A DNA stretch of 64,000 nt from Thuidium tamariscinum. Taxonomy: Eukaryota; Streptophyta; Bryopsida; Hypnales; Thuidiaceae. The position numbers and the translations under genes were made by a program. The stretch lies in contig OX344750.2 in the NCBI GenBank assembly GCA_947034885.2, positions 14,502,053-14,566,052 on the forward strand. Direction: 5' to 3'. Positions 60,366 through 64,000 of this stretch are shown in pieces (position 1 is the first letter of the stretch; each line of letters starts with the position of its first letter). Below the pieces are notes generated by a model, which saw only the letters and a program-made list of their open reading frames with translations, was not told the DNA's origin and ran no database searches.

Positions 60366-62055
60366 CCCGGACAACGCCCACCGTCTGCCGAAGCATGTGT
60401 CCGCTGCGTTAGGACGTCCGGATTTTGGACGTGATTTTACTCCGGACGTGGCAATTCATCAGCCTTGGTCCATATCGATATAAACTGTCAATGCTGCCTG
60501 TAAGTCTTCCATAGTGAGCTTGTGAATAATCTTAGTCTGTTTGTTTTGTGGATGTGCAAGGTTAAGTGGACAACAAGCAAGCTAACAAGAATCTAGGTCA
60601 CATCAATTGAAGTACTTCATAATACCTGTAATCACTAGTTAGTATGAGTAATTTTCCACCCTTTTTTCAAAAGCGAAAACTGCACCTGCGTCACCCGTTG
60701 TTGTTGTCTTGGTCTCCTTTGTTGAATTAAAAATTTCTAATTTAGGTCAACGAAATTAAGATTAACCTGGAGTTCAAATGAGCATCATGTTTCCGCTTGG
60801 AATTGTAGTATTTCTTTGTTGTCATTGAGATTTTTTAAGTAATTCCTAGATTAGGGTTTGTAATGCACTAAAGAAGAATAATTCATTGAGACCGACCTCT
60901 ACCTGCAATGCACTTTACTTGAATTTCAGTTTTGGCTGTACTCTGGTTTTCTACTGTCAAGAAGGAACAAACTGCTTCGCATTACATTGTATGTGAATTC
61001 TAGAGTGACATAGCTGCTATTTACACTCAATTGGTCCATGGTATGTTCCTTGGTTCAGAATTTCAGTTGTATAGAGGACTCTAGCAATTTAGTGACACTA
61101 TTGCACGTAGTTGTTGAATAACATTCAGGAGTTCGGTGTCCACTGGACTCTGTGAGGAAAACTGCTAGGAAATGAACGTGTAGAACTTACAGGCATGATG
61201 CGAGTTTTTGGAAAATGATCAATCTTTGTGTTCGAAGCCTAGGGATTGGTACTGAAAGCACTGTGAAACAATTCATATAAAATGCAATTTATGCTGAAAG
61301 CACCTAAAAATTTCACTATTGATTTGTAATACAATGTAAGACATTATAGTACAAATTATTTCATCATATCATTCCAAAATTAAAAAATCAACACTATTTG
61401 GTTATAGATTTAAAGTTCCAATTGCAAAGTGAAGTTTCGATTGTAGGTCTTTAGATTTTGTAAACCAATTTTTGGAGTATTTGTATTTTTATAAATATAG
61501 GATTTCTTTTGTGACTATAAAACAAAATATTAAGTCACAATTTAAAATTGGAGAATAAATTTGAGATGAGAATTATTTGAAGCCATGACAAAAGTAATGA
61601 AATTTCAAAGTGATACAATTAAAATTGAAGTCTACATAAGAATTATCTTTTCAATTGAAGAAGTTAAAAGTCATCTCGAGGGAACCAATGGAAAATTAGT
61701 AATATCTAATTAATTTTTGAATCAAAGTTCAGAAAAATTTGGAATTAGAAAAACATTAATTGAAAGGGCTCACTTTGCGAACATGAACTTGACCTCCGAG
61801 AGGATTATGTGTCTTTTCAATTTTGGGAGTTCATAATTTTTTTGCCTAGGGAGAGAACTCATGATTTTTAAAAAACTATGTGAATTAAAAGATAGTGTTC
61901 ATTTAATTCAAAGGAGATAAATTTTATATAATATGTAGGGCTACTATGGGTCCTTGAAATGCCACATACCCTATTGTATATAAATTAGGCTATGTAAAAA
62001 CATCATTTTGTAGTATTTTTTATTAATAAATTAGCCTTTACTAACAGGGTCCATA
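60366..62055. other. Intergenic DNA, nothing recognised
   Basis: The composition moves from moderately GC (60.4-61.3 kb) to AT-rich. I found no open frame above 60 codons, splice-bounded exon or repeat. Confidence 0.5.
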
Positions 62056-62325
62056 CACTATAAGAAACCCGTGTTTTAGGTGATGAGCCCTAATTTTTTA
62101 TGACTAATTTTAGGTGATGTCAATGTTAACAACCCAAAAAATTTATGTCAACAAAAATGTCCAAGGTAACATCAATGTTGACAATTCAATGTTTTTATAT
62201 TAACATTGATGTTACATTGGACATTTTTGTTGATACAAAAATTTTGAGTTGTCAACATTGACATCACCTAAAATCCGTCATAATAAATTAGGGTCCATCA
62301 CCAAAAACAAAGGTTTCTTATAGTG
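62056..62325. mobile_element. CACTA-type miniature element, long hairpin
   Basis: Ends CACTATAAGAAACC and its inverse, flanked by a 3-bp ATA duplication (62053-62055 and 62326-62328). The arms are about 130 bp each and more diverged than those at 45327-45542, but share family strings such as 'cctaattttt' and 'tgacggatttta'. Confidence 0.8.
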
Positions 62326-63475
62326 ATACAAATTTTTCATAATACAATGAGTATAGATGTATACAAATTCTTTCAAGTGAGTGATAAAATTTTTACAATC
62401 TAGTAAATGTAAGGATTTTTTCTTTACATTTGTTGTAGTTGTCAAATAATGTTAGCCTGTATACAGTCTCTATGTTATAGTAGAAGTCATATTTAGGTGT
62501 TAATCTACACTGTTTTTAGAATGTCAATTTCTAATGTTGTTAATGTTATATTGCTAGTATTAATGTTTTTCTTAGTTTTAGCATCATAACTATATTTAAT
62601 GCTTTTATAATGTTGTTTGTTATTCACCATATTAGGTTGTTTAGAATATATGGTATAGAATTTCAAAATATTTAAAACTAATGTTTATTTGACATTTTTA
62701 TTTGTCATTTGAAATTGTACTACCATACAAGTAGTACATATATAAAAAAAGAGGGTTTATATAAGACACTAGTTTTATAGTGTGTATTGTATATAGGTAT
62801 AAAAAAATTAGACATATAAGTTTTGTATATAAAATAGCCCAACTATAAAAACCATATGAATGAATTTATAAAAAATCATAGGATATTAATGTTAAATACA
62901 CTATTCACGCACGTGTATACTTAAAATTACAAGGAGTGATCTCCCCGAGGGTTTTTGAAGAAACCAATAGAAGAAATGGCTATAGAAATTTGAATTTGAA
63001 CTTGGGATTTGGAAAATATGAGAGTTAAAAGGTCCATTTTGAATTAGGAAGAGAAGTTCAAAGCTGCCAAGACTAATTACAATGTCATTTAAAGTTTAGA
63101 AACTTTTAATCCTCAAAGAATGAAGCTATGACTTCAATATTGACCTCAAGGTCAAAACTAGTTTAATAGATCTTTATAGTAATTTGTGGAATTTTATATG
63201 CAACTTTAGGGTGCCTTCAAAGTCACAACTAAAATAGCAACGACGCTAGTTTGTGAGCCTAAAAGCATGAGCTTGCGAGCTGTGAGCGTAGGTTTTGTGA
63301 GCCCAGAGAATCAACCAAAAAAACTGTGAATTTTTTAAGCCAAGAGAAAAAAAAAAGTCAAGTCATTTTTAAAAAAATCTATTTATAGTAAAATTTCAGC
63401 TTCATGACTGTAGACCTATGACCGTGGATCCATGACCGTGGAAATGTGGTTAATGTATTTTAAAATTTTAAACCC
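62326..63475. other. AT-rich intergenic DNA
   Basis: Nothing recognised beyond short local iterations such as 'gagcttgcgagctgtgagc' near 63270 and 'atgaccgtgga' near 63420. Confidence 0.45.
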
Positions 63476-63930
63476 TACTATCTCCAAAAGGCCTCTCAAT
63501 ACCTTCTAAAACAATTTAGAATTTTAGAATTTTTTTTTGAGGTTCGAAATCCAGAATCCAGCGAGGGGTTTTCTAAGGTGATGGAGTCGTGAAAAAAAAA
63601 GTTTTTTTTTTTTTTTTTTTCCGACTTTATCACCCTGAAATTGAGCTCTCGGTACCGAGAGAAGGTTTTAAAGGGTGAAAAGTTGCAAAAAAAAAATGAA
63701 CTAGTAACATAGTCGGAAAAAAAGAAAAAAAAGTTGAAAAAAAATGAAAAAAAAAGTTTTGAAGACTCCAAAGCCCTCTACCTCCAAACCCCTTTCAATA
63801 TCAAGAGGGATTTTTGAGGGTGATGGAGTTGCAAAAAAAATTTGAAAAATAAAAAAAGGACTGAAAAAAAATGAAAAAAATTGAAATTTTTTGTTTTGAA
63901 AAAAAGAGTTTTGAAAATCACAAATTTCAA
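63476..63930 (+). repeat. Two-copy ~290-bp tandem duplication with homopolymer runs
   Basis: 'ctatctccaaaaggcctctcaatacc...gatggagtcgtgaaaaaa' is echoed by 'ctacctccaaacccctttcaatatc...gatggagttgcaaaaaaa' about 290 bp later. Both are followed by A- or T-runs. The Phe-rich minus-strand frames here come from the runs. Confidence 0.55.
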
Positions 63931-64000
63931 ATCTCATGAGGGGGATACTAGATATAAAAATCCAAAATTCTTAAAGCATGGTAATAGGTCCATGCCCTAA

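Noticed and set aside
59769-60374. 201-, 127- and 109-residue minus-strand frames
   Set aside because: They run across the 76-bp array, whose length forces a register change at each unit, so all three frames show the same DNA in rotation. No selection for one frame.
63496-63937. Phe-rich minus-strand frames of 91 and 78 residues
   Set aside because: Produced by poly(A)/poly(T) runs in a two-copy duplication.

Overview
The window is nuclear DNA from a plant. The base composition is very AT-rich between genes, introns are GT-AG, and one gene is an unmistakable UPL1/UPL2-type HECT ubiquitin ligase. The flanks hold decayed DNA-transposon remnants (TTAA-flanked, CACTA-type, possibly Stowaway-like). 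The clade cannot be fixed from the sequence. A non-seed land plant or streptophyte is my guess only.

Layout. 1-17.0 kb is AT-rich repeat debris. It is dominated by about 0.9-kb elements with CCCCTAAA-type inverted ends flanked by TTAA, one of them a multi-level nest. This stretch also holds one small four-exon gene of unknown function (9319-5514, minus strand) whose third intron carries such an element. 17.0-36.3 kb is a gene island of higher GC. The UPL1/2 gene runs on the minus strand from about 34.1 to 18.0 kb, with 22 recognisable coding exons, compact introns without visible transposons, a 3' flank at 17.0-18.0 kb and a C-rich/CT-rich 5' flank at 34.1-36.3 kb.

36.3-39.4 kb is a decayed tandem-repeat field (20-bp units, then roughly 220-bp units). 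39.9-45.5 kb holds an inverted pair of TTAA elements, a foldback and a well-preserved CACTA-type hairpin. 48.6-52.7 kb holds a broken plus-strand gene. Its frames appear to encode an N-terminal region, a 21-bp/7-residue glycine-rich repeat, a DGQH (ParB/DGQHR-like) segment and a segment resembling the carboxy half of an N6/N4 DNA methyltransferase. This is the most unusual object in the window. 57-60.4 kb is a series of tandem arrays: repeated exon+intron cassettes, then 78-bp and 76-bp arrays with two-unit higher-order structure. 60.4-64 kb is mostly featureless apart from another CACTA-type hairpin.

Only two genes look intact. UPL1/2 should act as a very large ubiquitin ligase, using UBA/UIM ubiquitin-binding modules and a C-terminal HECT domain. 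Nothing links the small gene to it functionally. No tRNA, rRNA or CRISPR array was seen.
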